Assembly (NCBI RefSeq): GCF_013394795.1
Contig: NZ_JABXYU010000001.1
Span: 186,001 to 250,000, forward strand
Source of the DNA: Leptotrichia sp. oral taxon 223
Lineage (GTDB): Bacteria; Fusobacteriota; Fusobacteriia; Fusobacteriales; Leptotrichiaceae
DNA length: 64,000 nucleotides
Direction of reading: 5' to 3'
Part shown: positions 36,612-45,883 of the stretch, piece by piece
How positions within the stretch are numbered: the first letter of the stretch is position 1
Layout of the letters: every line of letters starts with the position of its first letter
The notes under the pieces: model-generated
The model's input: only the letters and a program-made list of their open reading frames with translations
Told to the model about the DNA's origin: nothing
Databases searched by the model: none
Position numbers and translations under genes: made by a program

Positions 36612-37177
36612 CCATTCATCACCTCCACTTTGCTTAATATTCCTTTTATTACTTTTTTATCAAAAATACCAACAACATTCACATCTCTTGAAAAAAGCTT
36701 TATTAATTCGATTTTTTTTTCAATAAATACGATTTTAAAATTAAACTTCTCACTTAATTTCTTAAATTCCTCAATGTATTTTGCCTTTATGTCTTTTGGA
36801 ACAATAACAAGCTTTACTTTTTCACGCTTTATCCCGTTAATTGTTTCCTCTACTCCAAAGACAAAATATTCAGAATTTTTCATTGGCTTTAAAATATCAA
36901 TTATATTTTTCTTTTGTTTTTTTACTTCTTCCAGCATCTGCACGAGCTGCTCCATTTCAATATTATACTTCTTATGTTTTGACAGTCTTTCAATACATTC
37001 GTTCGTTTTACAGACATAAAATCCTCTTGCCTGCACTTTCATTTCCTTATCATAAACATATTTCCCGTCCTGCTCGGCAATTCTAAAAAAACTTTCCTTT
37101 TCACCTTTTTTCCTACAGCAAATGCACATTCTCTCAGGTTTATTAATTTCTTTTTTTTCTTTTCTTAATGTATCCAA
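36608..37177 (-). CDS. YlxR (RNase P modulator) fused to an L7Ae-like domain
   Basis: 189 residues. The N-terminal 75 residues are YlxR/DUF448 (PERMCICCRKKGEKESFFRI; GRGFYVCKTNECIER-type end, here ARGFYVCKTNECIER). The C-terminal part looks like an L7Ae/YlxQ RNA-binding domain (EYFVFGVEETINGIKREKVK; LVIVPKDI; NVVGIFDKKVIKGILS). In Firmicutes ylxR and ylxQ are two genes between nusA and infB; here they appear as one. It overlaps the infB start by 4 bp. Confidence 0.8.
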   Translation of the reverse strand: MDTLRKEKKEINKPERMCICCRKKGEKESFFRIAEQDGKYVYDKEMKVQARGFYVCKTNECIERLSKHKKYNIEMEQLVQMLEEVKKQKKNIIDILKPMKNSEYFVFGVEETINGIKREKVKLVIVPKDIKAKYIEEFKKLSEKFNFKIVFIEKKIELIKLFSRDVNVVGIFDKKVIKGILSKVEVMNG

Positions 37178-37249
37178 ACTCTCTAATCATCTCCTTGTTT
37201 GATACTTTTTCAATGCTTATCTTTTATAATTTTTTTGTAAATTTAAGTT

Positions 37250-38443
37250 TTATTCTTCTCCGTGAAGTTCAGCAAATGCGCTTTCCTCAACTTCATAATC
37301 ATCATTTGAATTATGTGTTCCTTCAATATTTTCAGCTTCATCTTCAAATGAATCATTAAAGGCTGTTTCTTCTTCAAATTCATCAATTTCAGCAGGTTCT
37401 GTATGAATGTCAATTTTCACGCCGCACAGTCTTGCCGCAAGTCTTGAATTTTGCCCTTTCTTACCGATTGCAAGCGATAACTGATTTTCTGCTACAAGCA
37501 CTCTTGCAACTTTCATATTTTCCTCGCCTTCCTCAACAATTTCCACTGACAGAACTTCAGCAGGATTCAAGGCATTTTTTACAAATTCCGTTATATCCTC
37601 ATTCCAAAGAACAATGTCTATTTTTTCTCCGCAAAGTTCATCAATGATATTTTGAATTCTCATTCCATTACGTCCAATACATGCACCTTTTACATCTAGA
37701 TTTTCATCATTTGAGTAAACAGCGACTTTAGAACGGCTTCCTGCTTCCCTTGCAATATTTTTGATTTCAATAATTTCCTCATAAATTTCAGGAACTTCTA
37801 ATTCAAGCAGTCCTCGAAGCAATTCCTCAGATTTTCTTGAAACAAAAGTTTTTGTAAATTTCGTAGACTCTTCCACAGCGTCGATATAAATTTTAATTCT
37901 ATCTCCCTGTCTAAATATGTCAACTGGCGATAATTCCTTTGCTGGCACAATTGCTTCAAGTCCGTTTATATCCACATACAGATTCCCTTTTTCATCAGTT
38001 TTTCTAACATTTGCAGAAACAATTGAATTTTCAATTTCCTTAAATTTGTTAAAGATATTTCTTTTTTCACATTCCCTAACCTTTTGCACAACGATCTGCT
38101 TTGCATTCTGAATCGCATTTCTCTTAAAACTTTCAGCATTAATTTCCAAATCCAGAATATCTCCCAGCTTAGCACGTTTTTTTACAGAAATTGCATCTTC
38201 CAGGCTAATTTCCTCATCTGGATTTTCCACATTTTCCACAACCAGCCTTTGTGAATAAACTTTTACATCTCCGCTGTTTCTATTAATCGTTACCTTCACG
38301 TTATCCTTTTCACCATAATTTTTTTTATACGCCGCAAGCAGCGCAATTTCTATAGTTTCCAGCAATTCTTCCTTTAAAATTCCCTTTTCCTTTTCAAGTT
38401 CATCAAGTGCTTCCAAAAATATTTTTTGATCTCGCCCTTTCAT
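37250..38443 (-). CDS. nusA: Transcription termination/antitermination factor NusA
   Basis: 397 residues from the second ATG (38443), spaced correctly from GAGGAGGA. N-terminal RNAP-binding domain (FLEALDELEKEKGILKEELL), S1 domain (IVPAKELSPVDIFRQGDRIK) and two KH domains (GACIGRNGMRIQNIIDELCG; LAIGKKGQNSRLAARLCG), then an acidic tail. No C-terminal AR repeats, as usual outside Proteobacteria. The start overlaps the rimP stop. Confidence 0.95.
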   Translation of the reverse strand: MKGRDQKIFLEALDELEKEKGILKEELLETIEIALLAAYKKNYGEKDNVKVTINRNSGDVKVYSQRLVVENVENPDEEISLEDAISVKKRAKLGDILDLEINAESFKRNAIQNAKQIVVQKVRECEKRNIFNKFKEIENSIVSANVRKTDEKGNLYVDINGLEAIVPAKELSPVDIFRQGDRIKIYIDAVEESTKFTKTFVSRKSEELLRGLLELEVPEIYEEIIEIKNIAREAGSRSKVAVYSNDENLDVKGACIGRNGMRIQNIIDELCGEKIDIVLWNEDITEFVKNALNPAEVLSVEIVEEGEENMKVARVLVAENQLSLAIGKKGQNSRLAARLCGVKIDIHTEPAEIDEFEEETAFNDSFEDEAENIEGTHNSNDDYEVEESAFAELHGEE

Positions 38444-38931
38444 CATTCCTCCTCACTATTTAATATGCCATTTGGTAATTCATATATTAAATTTGCTTTC
38501 TTTAATTTAGAAAGTGGTATTTCCACTATTTTTTCCAATTTATCATCCAAAAGAAAAATTGTATCATTCTCAAATTTTTCCAATTTTCCTAAAAATTTTT
38601 TTACCCCTTCAATATTGCTCTTAGCCTGAACATTAATTCTCTCTCCCAAAAATCTCATAAAATCCTTAGGCTTTCTCAATCTACGCTCAACCCCAGGTGT
38701 CGAAACCTCCAGAAAAAACTTCTCTTCTATCAAGTCATCTGCAATCCCGTCAATCTCACGGCTAAAATCAATACAGTCATCAAGCGTCGTAGTTCCATCC
38801 AATTTCTCCACATAAACCCTCAAATAATTATATCCCCCATCCCTTACATATTCCAAATCTGCCAATTCCAGATTCATCTCTTTTAAATGCGATTCGATTT
38901 TCTTCTCAAACTCATTTAAAATCTGTTCCAT
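38443..38931 (-). CDS. rimP: Ribosome maturation factor RimP
   Basis: 162 residues from ATG at 38931 (after ATGAGGTGTAATTTT). The N-terminal domain has LADLEYVRDGGYNYLRVYVE and DCIDFSREIDGIADD; FFLEVSTPGVERRLRKPKDF is the RimP signature; an SH3-like C-terminal domain follows. Required for 30S assembly. First gene of the nusA-infB operon. Confidence 0.95.
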   Translation of the reverse strand: MEQILNEFEKKIESHLKEMNLELADLEYVRDGGYNYLRVYVEKLDGTTTLDDCIDFSREIDGIADDLIEEKFFLEVSTPGVERRLRKPKDFMRFLGERINVQAKSNIEGVKKFLGKLEKFENDTIFLLDDKLEKIVEIPLSKLKKANLIYELPNGILNSEEE

Positions 38932-38958
38932 AAAATTACACCTCATATCTAAAACTAA

Positions 38959-38978
38959 AGAGTGGGCTGACCCACTCT
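38959..38978 (-). promoter_or_regulatory. Leader hairpin before rimP, possible attenuator
   Basis: AGAGTGGG-loop-CCCACTCT with 4-base loop, followed on the minus strand by TTTAGTTTT, 28 bp before the rimP ATG and about 20 bp after the predicted transcription start. It could act as an attenuator of the operon that contains nusA itself. Confidence 0.6.
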
Positions 38979-39003
38979 CTACCTGAAATTATTTTCTGTA
39001 ACT

Positions 39004-39032
39004 ATAATAACACATTTTCTCTTTTTTTTCAA
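39004..39032 (-). promoter_or_regulatory. Promoter of the rimP-nusA-infB operon
   Basis: Minus strand TTGAAA (39027-39032), 17 bp, TATTAT (39004-39009). Confidence 0.6.
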
Positions 39033-39210
39033 CCCTCTATCTAAAAATTTACTTTATTATATTATTTTTACTTTTTGTTGCACTTGACTTGACAATACGC
39101 CTTTGTATTTCTTCTAATATATGCAATTTTTTTTATTTTAAGTCAATAAAATCAAACATTTTCAATAATTTTTACCTGTTTCCATCTATATATTAATTTT
39201 TTGCCAAATT

Positions 39211-41211
39211 TTAAAATTCTGCTCCAAAACCTAACTTCACAAGGCTATTTTTGCTATCTCTTAATTCATATGAAGTCTTAATTTTAAAATTATCTGAAAT
39301 ATTATATTTCAAACCAGCTTCCACATTAATAGTGCCACTTGCATAATTTAATGGTGCAATAGTATACCTTCTAGAGTATTCTCTTTCAGAATGATAGGAT
39401 TTTTTATTAAATCTCTGTTCGTATTTTAAATTACCAAATAAATCAAGTTTGCCAAATGATTTTTCTCCATACACTCCGACAATTCCTTCTGAGATAGTTT
39501 TGGATGTATTTGAAATATGTAATTTATCAATGCTTCCTTCCTTTACTTTTGTTATTCCTAGCCCGGCATAAGGTTTTACATACCCATTGTCAAATAAAAA
39601 TTTATATCCAACTTTTACGCTAAAGTCTAAGATTTTTGATTTATATTCGGCATTGGCAATAGCTCCTAACCCGGTATTTGTATCAAATGCATGCTTATTT
39701 GAAGAATATATCAGATTCCCTGTTAAATCTATATTATCATTAAAGTCATATTTACCATTTAATCCAAACTGAGATGATGTTATTTTTTCTTTTACATTAC
39801 TAAATTTCCCCCTGTAATTAACTTTTGATTTTTGAGAGCCGAAAACAGTTCCTAAAGAGAATTTTCCAAAATCTTTAGACACATCCGCTAAAACGCCGTC
39901 AGTATCTGAATCATATCGTACATTGCTTTCCTTATCTTTATATTTTCCGCCATAATTTCCCATATAGGCAATGTCAATCTTATACTGCCCGTCTTTTGAA
40001 TTTTCAAGATTTTTATAAATTGCGCTTCTTGCAGCTTTTGTTAAATCTAAATCAACTTTTGAACGAGGCATTTCAACAGTAACTTTTTCCGCCGCCCGAT
40101 TCTCAGGTGAAAACAAACTTCCTGTTTTTGGAGTAAAGTTATTAATTGTCATCATCAGATCTTCAAAATATGTAGGCAAGTCATCATACCCGTTGGGATA
40201 AGCATTCGTATCTGAAGTAATAAACAAATTTCCTGCATTACGTTCACGAGATAATTTTATAATTTCTTCATATTGTTCTGGCGTCGCATTATAAATTACA
40301 TGTAAAATATGATTGGAATTTGCAGGATCCTTTTCAAATTCGGATGTTCTGGTACGATAATTATTCAAATATTCCGTTGCGCTAACTTCCTGAGTCATCC
40401 AAATATCAGCATAAGGTGCGATTCCATCTCTGATTCCCCATCCATTATTTGCAATAACGGTCATTTCTGGATATTTAGACTTTATATAATTATAAATTTT
40501 AGCCATATAATCAATTTGTGCCTGAGTCGCTCCTCCTTCAATTTCATCGATAAAATATCCCGCTATATTTTCTCTTCCATAAAAATTGACAAAATTATCA
40601 ATATCAGCATAAACTAAATCAAGATTTCTAGTAGAACCATGTGTATATGTATATCCTATATTTTTTATTCCTGCCGCTTTATTTCTCGCTATCTGTTCCA
40701 TATCTTCATCTCTTTTAACCAAATATTGCTGATGAGGATCTCCAGACGGTGCAGCTTTATATGAACCAAAAGCTACATAAGGGATTAATCCGCCTCCAAC
40801 ATCTGTGATTCCTTTCCAAAAAGAAACGTTGTCACCACTCTTTCCAGTCCATCGAAATGCAGGCATAACAACTTGCTGGCTTTTTATAATTTCATTATCA
40901 GAATCTTTATGTTTTTTTGAAAATCCTCCCATATATTCCAAATTAATCTGTATTCTATCAGGATCATCATAATTTTCTTTTTTAGTGTTAAAATTGCTAT
41001 TCTGCTTAAAATTACGTTTTTCTGAAATAGAATTATCTGAAATTAATTTTTCTGAACTGTTTTTTGCTTCCAAATTTTCCGCAATCTTATTTTCATTTTC
41101 TGATATTTTTATCAAATTATCTGTATCGTCTTTAGAATTTGTATTTCCATAACTTATTCCAGTAATTCCTGCCATTATGCAAGGTAATATTTTTTTTAAT
41201 TGTTTTTTCAT
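39211..41211 (-). CDS. Autotransporter with Spherulin-4/GH135-like passenger
   Basis: 666 residues from ATG at 41211 (after AGGGAGCATAGAG). A signal peptide (MKKQLKKILPCIMAGITGIS) is followed by an Asn/Glu-rich linker. At about 95-355 a TIM-barrel-like domain matches the Spherulin-4 family: GLIPYVAFGSYKAAPSGDPH, KNIGYTYTHGSTR, NIAGYFIDEIEGGATQAQID, PEMTVIANNGW and LHVIYNATPEQYEE. The last 260 residues are an outer-membrane beta barrel of alternating strands that ends in Phe (KLGFGAEF). The cell would thus display a predicted galactosaminoglycan-type glycosidase. The acidic pair in FIDEIEGG is the likely active site. Glycosidase activity is inferred from the family. Confidence 0.8.
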   Translation of the reverse strand: MKKQLKKILPCIMAGITGISYGNTNSKDDTDNLIKISENENKIAENLEAKNSSEKLISDNSISEKRNFKQNSNFNTKKENYDDPDRIQINLEYMGGFSKKHKDSDNEIIKSQQVVMPAFRWTGKSGDNVSFWKGITDVGGGLIPYVAFGSYKAAPSGDPHQQYLVKRDEDMEQIARNKAAGIKNIGYTYTHGSTRNLDLVYADIDNFVNFYGRENIAGYFIDEIEGGATQAQIDYMAKIYNYIKSKYPEMTVIANNGWGIRDGIAPYADIWMTQEVSATEYLNNYRTRTSEFEKDPANSNHILHVIYNATPEQYEEIIKLSRERNAGNLFITSDTNAYPNGYDDLPTYFEDLMMTINNFTPKTGSLFSPENRAAEKVTVEMPRSKVDLDLTKAARSAIYKNLENSKDGQYKIDIAYMGNYGGKYKDKESNVRYDSDTDGVLADVSKDFGKFSLGTVFGSQKSKVNYRGKFSNVKEKITSSQFGLNGKYDFNDNIDLTGNLIYSSNKHAFDTNTGLGAIANAEYKSKILDFSVKVGYKFLFDNGYVKPYAGLGITKVKEGSIDKLHISNTSKTISEGIVGVYGEKSFGKLDLFGNLKYEQRFNKKSYHSEREYSRRYTIAPLNYASGTINVEAGLKYNISDNFKIKTSYELRDSKNSLVKLGFGAEF

Positions 41212-41288
41212 CTCTATGCTCCCTAATAATCCAAAGTCTTGCCTTGTTAATTGCATACTTTATTAACGTTAAGAAGTTTAAACATAAA

Positions 41289-42182
41289 TTAACAAACTTC
41301 TGCGCCCCTCAAATTAATCTTCTTCTTCTCGATAATCCAGTTATCCGATAATTCTGCAAGTTCTTTTTTCATATTTTCCAAAAACTCCTCATTATCGTAA
41401 TTCAAAGAAATTAAAGTCGGACCTGCACCGCTTATGTATTCTCCCAAAGCGCCGTGTTTTTTAGACGCTTCAAAGATTTTTTCTGAATCATTTATTAATG
41501 CGAATCTGTAAGGCTGGTGAATCTTATCGCCTAAAAGGAAGCGTAAATTGTCGTATTCTCCTTTGTTAAAAGCATTTACAAGTAATCCTAGCTTTGAGAT
41601 GTTGTTTATTGCATCAGAAACCAGATACGTTTTTGGCAGGACGCTTCTTGCTTTTTCTGTCGACAATTTAAAATCTGGAATCATTACGTAGAAACATAAA
41701 TCATCAGAGTTTATTAATGAACTGTATACAAGGTTTTCCTTATCATGTGCAGTAAGCACCATTCCTCCGAAGATTGCAGGCACTACATTGTCAGGATGCC
41801 CTTCCATTTCCACAGCCAATTTTGCCACTTCGTTAATATCCAGCACATCTCCAGCAAATTTATTCGCAATCAAAATTCCAGCAACGATAGCAGATGAGCT
41901 GCTCCCCAGCCCACGTGCAATTGGAATATCATTTTTCACAATGTTTACTTTATAACTCGGAATATTTTTTACCAAATGTTTTTCCGTATATTTTATCGCT
42001 TCAAAAATCAAATTTTCCTCAATCGGAATCGAAAACGGCTCTCCATTTTCCAAAAATTCAATTTTATCGCTTTCCTCCACTTCCAGTTCCAGAAAGTAAT
42101 CCAGCGCAACTCCCAGACAATCATAACCTACACCAATATTAGCCGATGTTCCCGGCACTTTTACTCTAAATTTCAAACCCAT
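41289..42182 (-). CDS. thrB: Homoserine kinase
   Basis: 297 residues, GHMP kinase. It has PGTSANIGVGYDCLGVALDY at the N-terminus, the ATP loop ARGLGSSSSAIVAGI and the C-terminal GALGEYISGAGPTLISL. Phosphorylates homoserine on the way to threonine; threonine synthase is encoded at 61564. It follows serA by 18 bp and is probably co-transcribed with it. Confidence 0.95.
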   Translation of the reverse strand: MGLKFRVKVPGTSANIGVGYDCLGVALDYFLELEVEESDKIEFLENGEPFSIPIEENLIFEAIKYTEKHLVKNIPSYKVNIVKNDIPIARGLGSSSSAIVAGILIANKFAGDVLDINEVAKLAVEMEGHPDNVVPAIFGGMVLTAHDKENLVYSSLINSDDLCFYVMIPDFKLSTEKARSVLPKTYLVSDAINNISKLGLLVNAFNKGEYDNLRFLLGDKIHQPYRFALINDSEKIFEASKKHGALGEYISGAGPTLISLNYDNEEFLENMKKELAELSDNWIIEKKKINLRGAEVC

Positions 42183-42200
42183 TTTTTCATCCTTTCATTC

Positions 42201-43793
42201 CTATATTGTCAAATCCAAATAATAAGCCCATTTTATCTGACTCAGTCCTCTAAGTTTCTTCAATGATCTTCTGCCAACTTCACTGTCAACTGTAAGCAGC
42301 ATAATTGCGCTGTTTTCACGTCTACCTACGTTCATTGTGGCAATATTTATATTCTCTTTTCCAAGAGTTGCCCCCACAGCTCCGATAACTCCCGGCACAT
42401 CTTCATTTCCTAAATAAATCATATTGTCAGAAATTGCCATATCCACATCATGATTCTTTATGCTGATAATTCTTTCCTCGTTGTTCATTCCAATTGTTCC
42501 AACAACATATATTTTCTTGCCTTCTTCATTTGTTATTATAAATTCTATTGCTGAAGAATAATTTTTGTATTTGTGTTCTTTTTTATTTATTGAGATATTA
42601 ATTCCTCTTTTTTCAGCAAGCGGCTTTGAATTAATGTAATTAACTTCCTCTTTTAAAACTGGCTCCAGAATCCCTTTTATCGCTGTCGAATCCACAAGTG
42701 CTGTTTCCTGCTCGGCAATTTCTCCATAATAATTAAGCACAACATTTGTAATTGGAGTTTTTTCAATTTGGAAATAAATTTTTCCTAATTTTTCAGCCAG
42801 ATTTATAAATGGTTTTACAATTAAAAACTCTTCTCTTCCAATCGCAGGCAAATTCACAGCCGTTTCAACTATTTCCCCACGAAGTCCATTTAATACCTGC
42901 TTTACAACCTGAGTCCCCACATTTCTCTGTGCTTCGTAAGTTGTCGCTCCAATATGTGGCGTTGTAATTGCATTTTCAAATTCATACAGAATACATTCAG
43001 AACATGGCTCAACAGTATGAACATCGTATCCGAAACTTGCAATTTTCCCGCTTTTTAGCCCTTCAGCTACAGCCTCTTCGTTAAATAGCCCTCCACGTGC
43101 AGCATTTACAAGCCTTACACCATCTTTTAACTTATGAAGATTTTCAGCATTTATCATATCCACGGTTTCTTTAGTCTTAGGCGTATGAATCGTTATCACA
43201 TCTGATTTTTCCATCAATTCATCCAATGTTTTAGCCTTTTCACAATTATATCTTTTAAAGCGCTCATCTGAAATATATGGATCATAAGCAACGAGTTTCA
43301 TTCCAAATGCTCTCATTCTTGTAGCAACCAGTCCACCAATTCTTCCAAGTCCGATAATTCCTAATGTTTTTTCAAACAATTCATTTCCTACAAAAATTTC
43401 TCTTTCCCATTTTCCACTTTTTATAAAATTATTCGCCGCAACAATATTTCTCGCAGACGCAATCATCAGCCCAATTGCAATTTCACAAGCTGAAACCGTA
43501 TTGCTGTCAGGAGTATTTGCCACAATCACTCCATGTGCAGTCGCCTCAGGAATATTGATATTGTCTGTACCATTTCCAGCACGCCCCACTATTTTCAGCT
43601 TTTTAGCCTTATCCAGCAGCTCCTTATCCACCTTTATAACACTTCTTACAATCAAAGCGTCGTATTCATCAATTATATCCAAAATTTCCTCACGTGAAAT
43701 CCCAACCTTCACATCAACTTTTACATCTCTGGCTTTCTGCAGCCCCGCAATCGCATCATCATCAATATACTCACCAACTAATACTCTATACAT
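42201..43793 (-). CDS. serA: D-3-phosphoglycerate dehydrogenase, long (ACT) form
   Basis: 530 residues. NAD-binding GLGRIGGLVATRMRAFGMKL, catalytic Arg in VNAARGGLFNEEA and the His motif in TTPHIGATTYEAQ. An intervening domain and a C-terminal ACT domain (DVPGVIGAVGATLGKENINI) complete the long form. First step of serine synthesis. Ends 18 bp before thrB. Confidence 0.96.
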   Translation of the reverse strand: MYRVLVGEYIDDDAIAGLQKARDVKVDVKVGISREEILDIIDEYDALIVRSVIKVDKELLDKAKKLKIVGRAGNGTDNINIPEATAHGVIVANTPDSNTVSACEIAIGLMIASARNIVAANNFIKSGKWEREIFVGNELFEKTLGIIGLGRIGGLVATRMRAFGMKLVAYDPYISDERFKRYNCEKAKTLDELMEKSDVITIHTPKTKETVDMINAENLHKLKDGVRLVNAARGGLFNEEAVAEGLKSGKIASFGYDVHTVEPCSECILYEFENAITTPHIGATTYEAQRNVGTQVVKQVLNGLRGEIVETAVNLPAIGREEFLIVKPFINLAEKLGKIYFQIEKTPITNVVLNYYGEIAEQETALVDSTAIKGILEPVLKEEVNYINSKPLAEKRGINISINKKEHKYKNYSSAIEFIITNEEGKKIYVVGTIGMNNEERIISIKNHDVDMAISDNMIYLGNEDVPGVIGAVGATLGKENINIATMNVGRRENSAIMLLTVDSEVGRRSLKKLRGLSQIKWAYYLDLTI

Positions 43794-43914
43794 TTATTTT
43801 TCCTCCTCAATTCTAATCAACACATTTATTTAATTAATATATTACCATAATTTGTGGTACAATTCAATAACATCACTTCTTTACATCAAAATAAATTAAT
43901 TTTAAAACATTTTT

Positions 43915-44138
43915 TACACAAATAAAAATAACCGCTGCCTTTTACAACGATTATCTAAATTATCTTCAATTTCGCTCACAAATACTCTTAAATTTTTATC
44001 GTTATCAAAATTTGGTAATTTTTCAAAACTTTCTTCAACTTTATCAGCAATAACTTGTCTTGAATAATCATTTATTTTAATCACTTCATTATTTTTAGCA
44101 CATAAATTTAAACAACATATTACAGTTTCATATGGTAT
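43915..44138 (-). pseudogene. Unidentified gene remnant without a start codon
   Basis: 74 codons open between two stops, with protein-like composition (CLNLCAKNNEVIKINDYSRQ; VIADKVEESFEKLPNFDNDK; NLRVFVSEIEDNLDN) but no start codon or ribosome site. Not recognised. It occupies the centre of an otherwise empty 500-bp spacer between serA and nrdF. Confidence 0.5.
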
Positions 44139-44296
44139 CTACTATATTATGGAAAATGTTTCAATCCTTATTTTACTGGATATACTACTTTTACTCGTAC
44201 TTTTGTGAAAATCCTTTATTTATAAGTGTTACAGAAGTTTTTTCAAAAAAAATGAGAACCAGTAATTAAAGCTCTCATTTTCGTACGTTTCCAAAC

Positions 44297-45304
44297 TTAA
44301 ATCAATTCATCCGCATTCACTTCTTCATCAAACTTAAAGTCATCATCATGCAAATGTACCACTTCCAGTGCTTTCTCATAATTCGTAGATTTTTTCGAGA
44401 AGAAATCGTGCTGTGTTGTTTCCACATTTAAACCATTTAACACAATTGGATTTACATTCTTCACTTCAAATTCTTCTTCAAATCCTAGATTCATCAAGGC
44501 TTTGTTCGCATTGTAACGGATGTATTCCTTCACATCGCCTGTAAGCCCAATATCCCCATAAATTTCATCAGTATATCTTGCTTCATTTTCGTACAAGTCG
44601 TACATCAATTTTTTCAGTTCAGCCCTCATATCAACTTTTTCCTCTTCACTGAAAGAATTATATAATTCCTGGAACAATAATCCAACAAAAACTCCGTGAA
44701 TCGACTCATCCGCAATGATTTTCTTGATTATATCGCAACTTGCAACCATTTCTCCCTGTCCTGCAAGCCAAAGCGGTAAAAAGAATCCGCTGTAAAACAA
44801 ATATGTTTCCAAATAAACCGAAGCCGCCAGAGCCATCGCTATTTCTCTTTTTGAAGCCTCAGGATTGTTCATTTTCTGATAATATCCGTCAATTTTATTA
44901 GCTTTATACTGCAAGTGCGGATTTTCCTGAACCCATCTGAATGTTTCGTTAATCTCCCTTGTAGACGCAACCGTTGTAAATATTGTTGAATAAGACTTCG
45001 CATGAATCGTTTCCATCATACACATATATGAAAGAACCGAACGATTTTGCAACGACTCAATATGATCAATAATCTTGGGCATCCCCGTATGGCTCTGCAA
45101 CGTATCCAAAAGCGTAAGCCCTCCCAACACGTGCAAATACGCCAATTTCATCGCAGGCTCAAGCGAATTCCAACTATCTATATCCTTCGACGGAATATAC
45201 TCCGTATCAATCCAAAACTGCTTCAAATTCTGCTCCCAAAACATCTCCACATAATTATTTTCCGGTGTATTCCAGTTTACTGCTTCATATATTTTTTTCT
45301 CCAT
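44297..45304 (-). CDS. nrdF: Class Ib ribonucleotide reductase, radical subunit
   Basis: 335 residues. All dimetal ligands are present: Asp67 (LTLLDTLQ), Glu98 and His101 (METIHAKSY), Glu166 (YLETYLF), Glu200 and His203 (DESIHG); the radical Tyr is Tyr105. The presence of nrdI and an nrdH-like gene in the cluster marks it as class Ib, so a Mn- or Fe-tyrosyl enzyme activated with NrdI. It is separated from nrdE by a 4.1-kb accessory island. Confidence 0.93.
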   Translation of the reverse strand: MEKKIYEAVNWNTPENNYVEMFWEQNLKQFWIDTEYIPSKDIDSWNSLEPAMKLAYLHVLGGLTLLDTLQSHTGMPKIIDHIESLQNRSVLSYMCMMETIHAKSYSTIFTTVASTREINETFRWVQENPHLQYKANKIDGYYQKMNNPEASKREIAMALAASVYLETYLFYSGFFLPLWLAGQGEMVASCDIIKKIIADESIHGVFVGLLFQELYNSFSEEEKVDMRAELKKLMYDLYENEARYTDEIYGDIGLTGDVKEYIRYNANKALMNLGFEEEFEVKNVNPIVLNGLNVETTQHDFFSKKSTNYEKALEVVHLHDDDFKFDEEVNADELI

Positions 45305-45321
45305 TTTTTTGTTTTCCTTTC

Positions 45322-45342
45322 TTGATAAAATTGTTTTATCAA
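45322..45342. promoter_or_regulatory. 9-bp perfect inverted repeat before nrdF
   Basis: TTGATAAAA, 3-bp spacer, TTTTATCAA, 18 bp upstream of the nrdF ATG. It is unlike the NrdR boxes at 52933 and could be an operator for a separate nrdF transcript or an mRNA hairpin near the ribosome site. Confidence 0.45.
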
Positions 45343-45382
45343 TTTATATTATCTCAATCAACTCCCACATTTTATATAAAAT

Positions 45383-45808
45383 TTAGAATAGTTCACTATG
45401 ACTACCTGATGCTAATAAAATCAACATTAATTTATCTTCAACTATCTCGTAGATTAATAACCAATCTGGAGTTATATGACATTCTCTTGCCCCGTCATAA
45501 TTATTGACTAATTTATGATCCTTGTTTTTAATCTTCTCCCAAGACATCTTTAAACATTTCTTCTGGACTACTGTACGATTTATAATTTGAAGGATTTTTC
45601 TTAATTTTTTAGCTTCTTCAAATGCTTGAGCCAATTCTGAATTTTCAGGTAAAGAATTTATATAAAATGGTATGCCTTTTTCTCTTATAGCTTGTTTTAA
45701 AAATATATTAATTGCTGCACTAAGGCTTAATCCTAAATCTTTAAATAATTTCTGTGCTTCTTTTTTAGTTTCTTCATCTATTTTTATACTTGTATTAACT
45801 GTTGCCAT
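45383..45808 (-). pseudogene. Decayed DinJ/YafQ-type toxin-antitoxin pair, merged into one frame
   Basis: The first 70 residues are a RelB/DinJ antitoxin (TVNTSIKIDEETKKEAQKLF; LGLSLSAAINIFLKQAIREK). At an A5 run (45594-45598) the natural ending is in the neighbouring frame (NPSNYKSYSSPEEMFKDVLG then ED-stop). Beyond it the last 45 residues are the C-terminal half of a YafQ-type RNase (DGARECHITPDWLLIYEIVE; GSHSELF). The toxin lacks its N-terminal half. So the antitoxin is frameshifted and the toxin truncated; the long frame is a by-product. Start after AAAAGGAAGTGATATTTT. Confidence 0.75.
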
Positions 45809-45883
45809 AAAATATCACTTCCTTTTATATTTATTATACATACAAAGTATATCTTTTGTCAATCAATTAGTTTATCATAATGT

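Noticed and set aside
45383-45808. A genuine fused antitoxin-toxin protein.
   Set aside because: The linker is out-of-frame antitoxin sequence and the toxin lacks its N-terminal half; two decay events explain it better.
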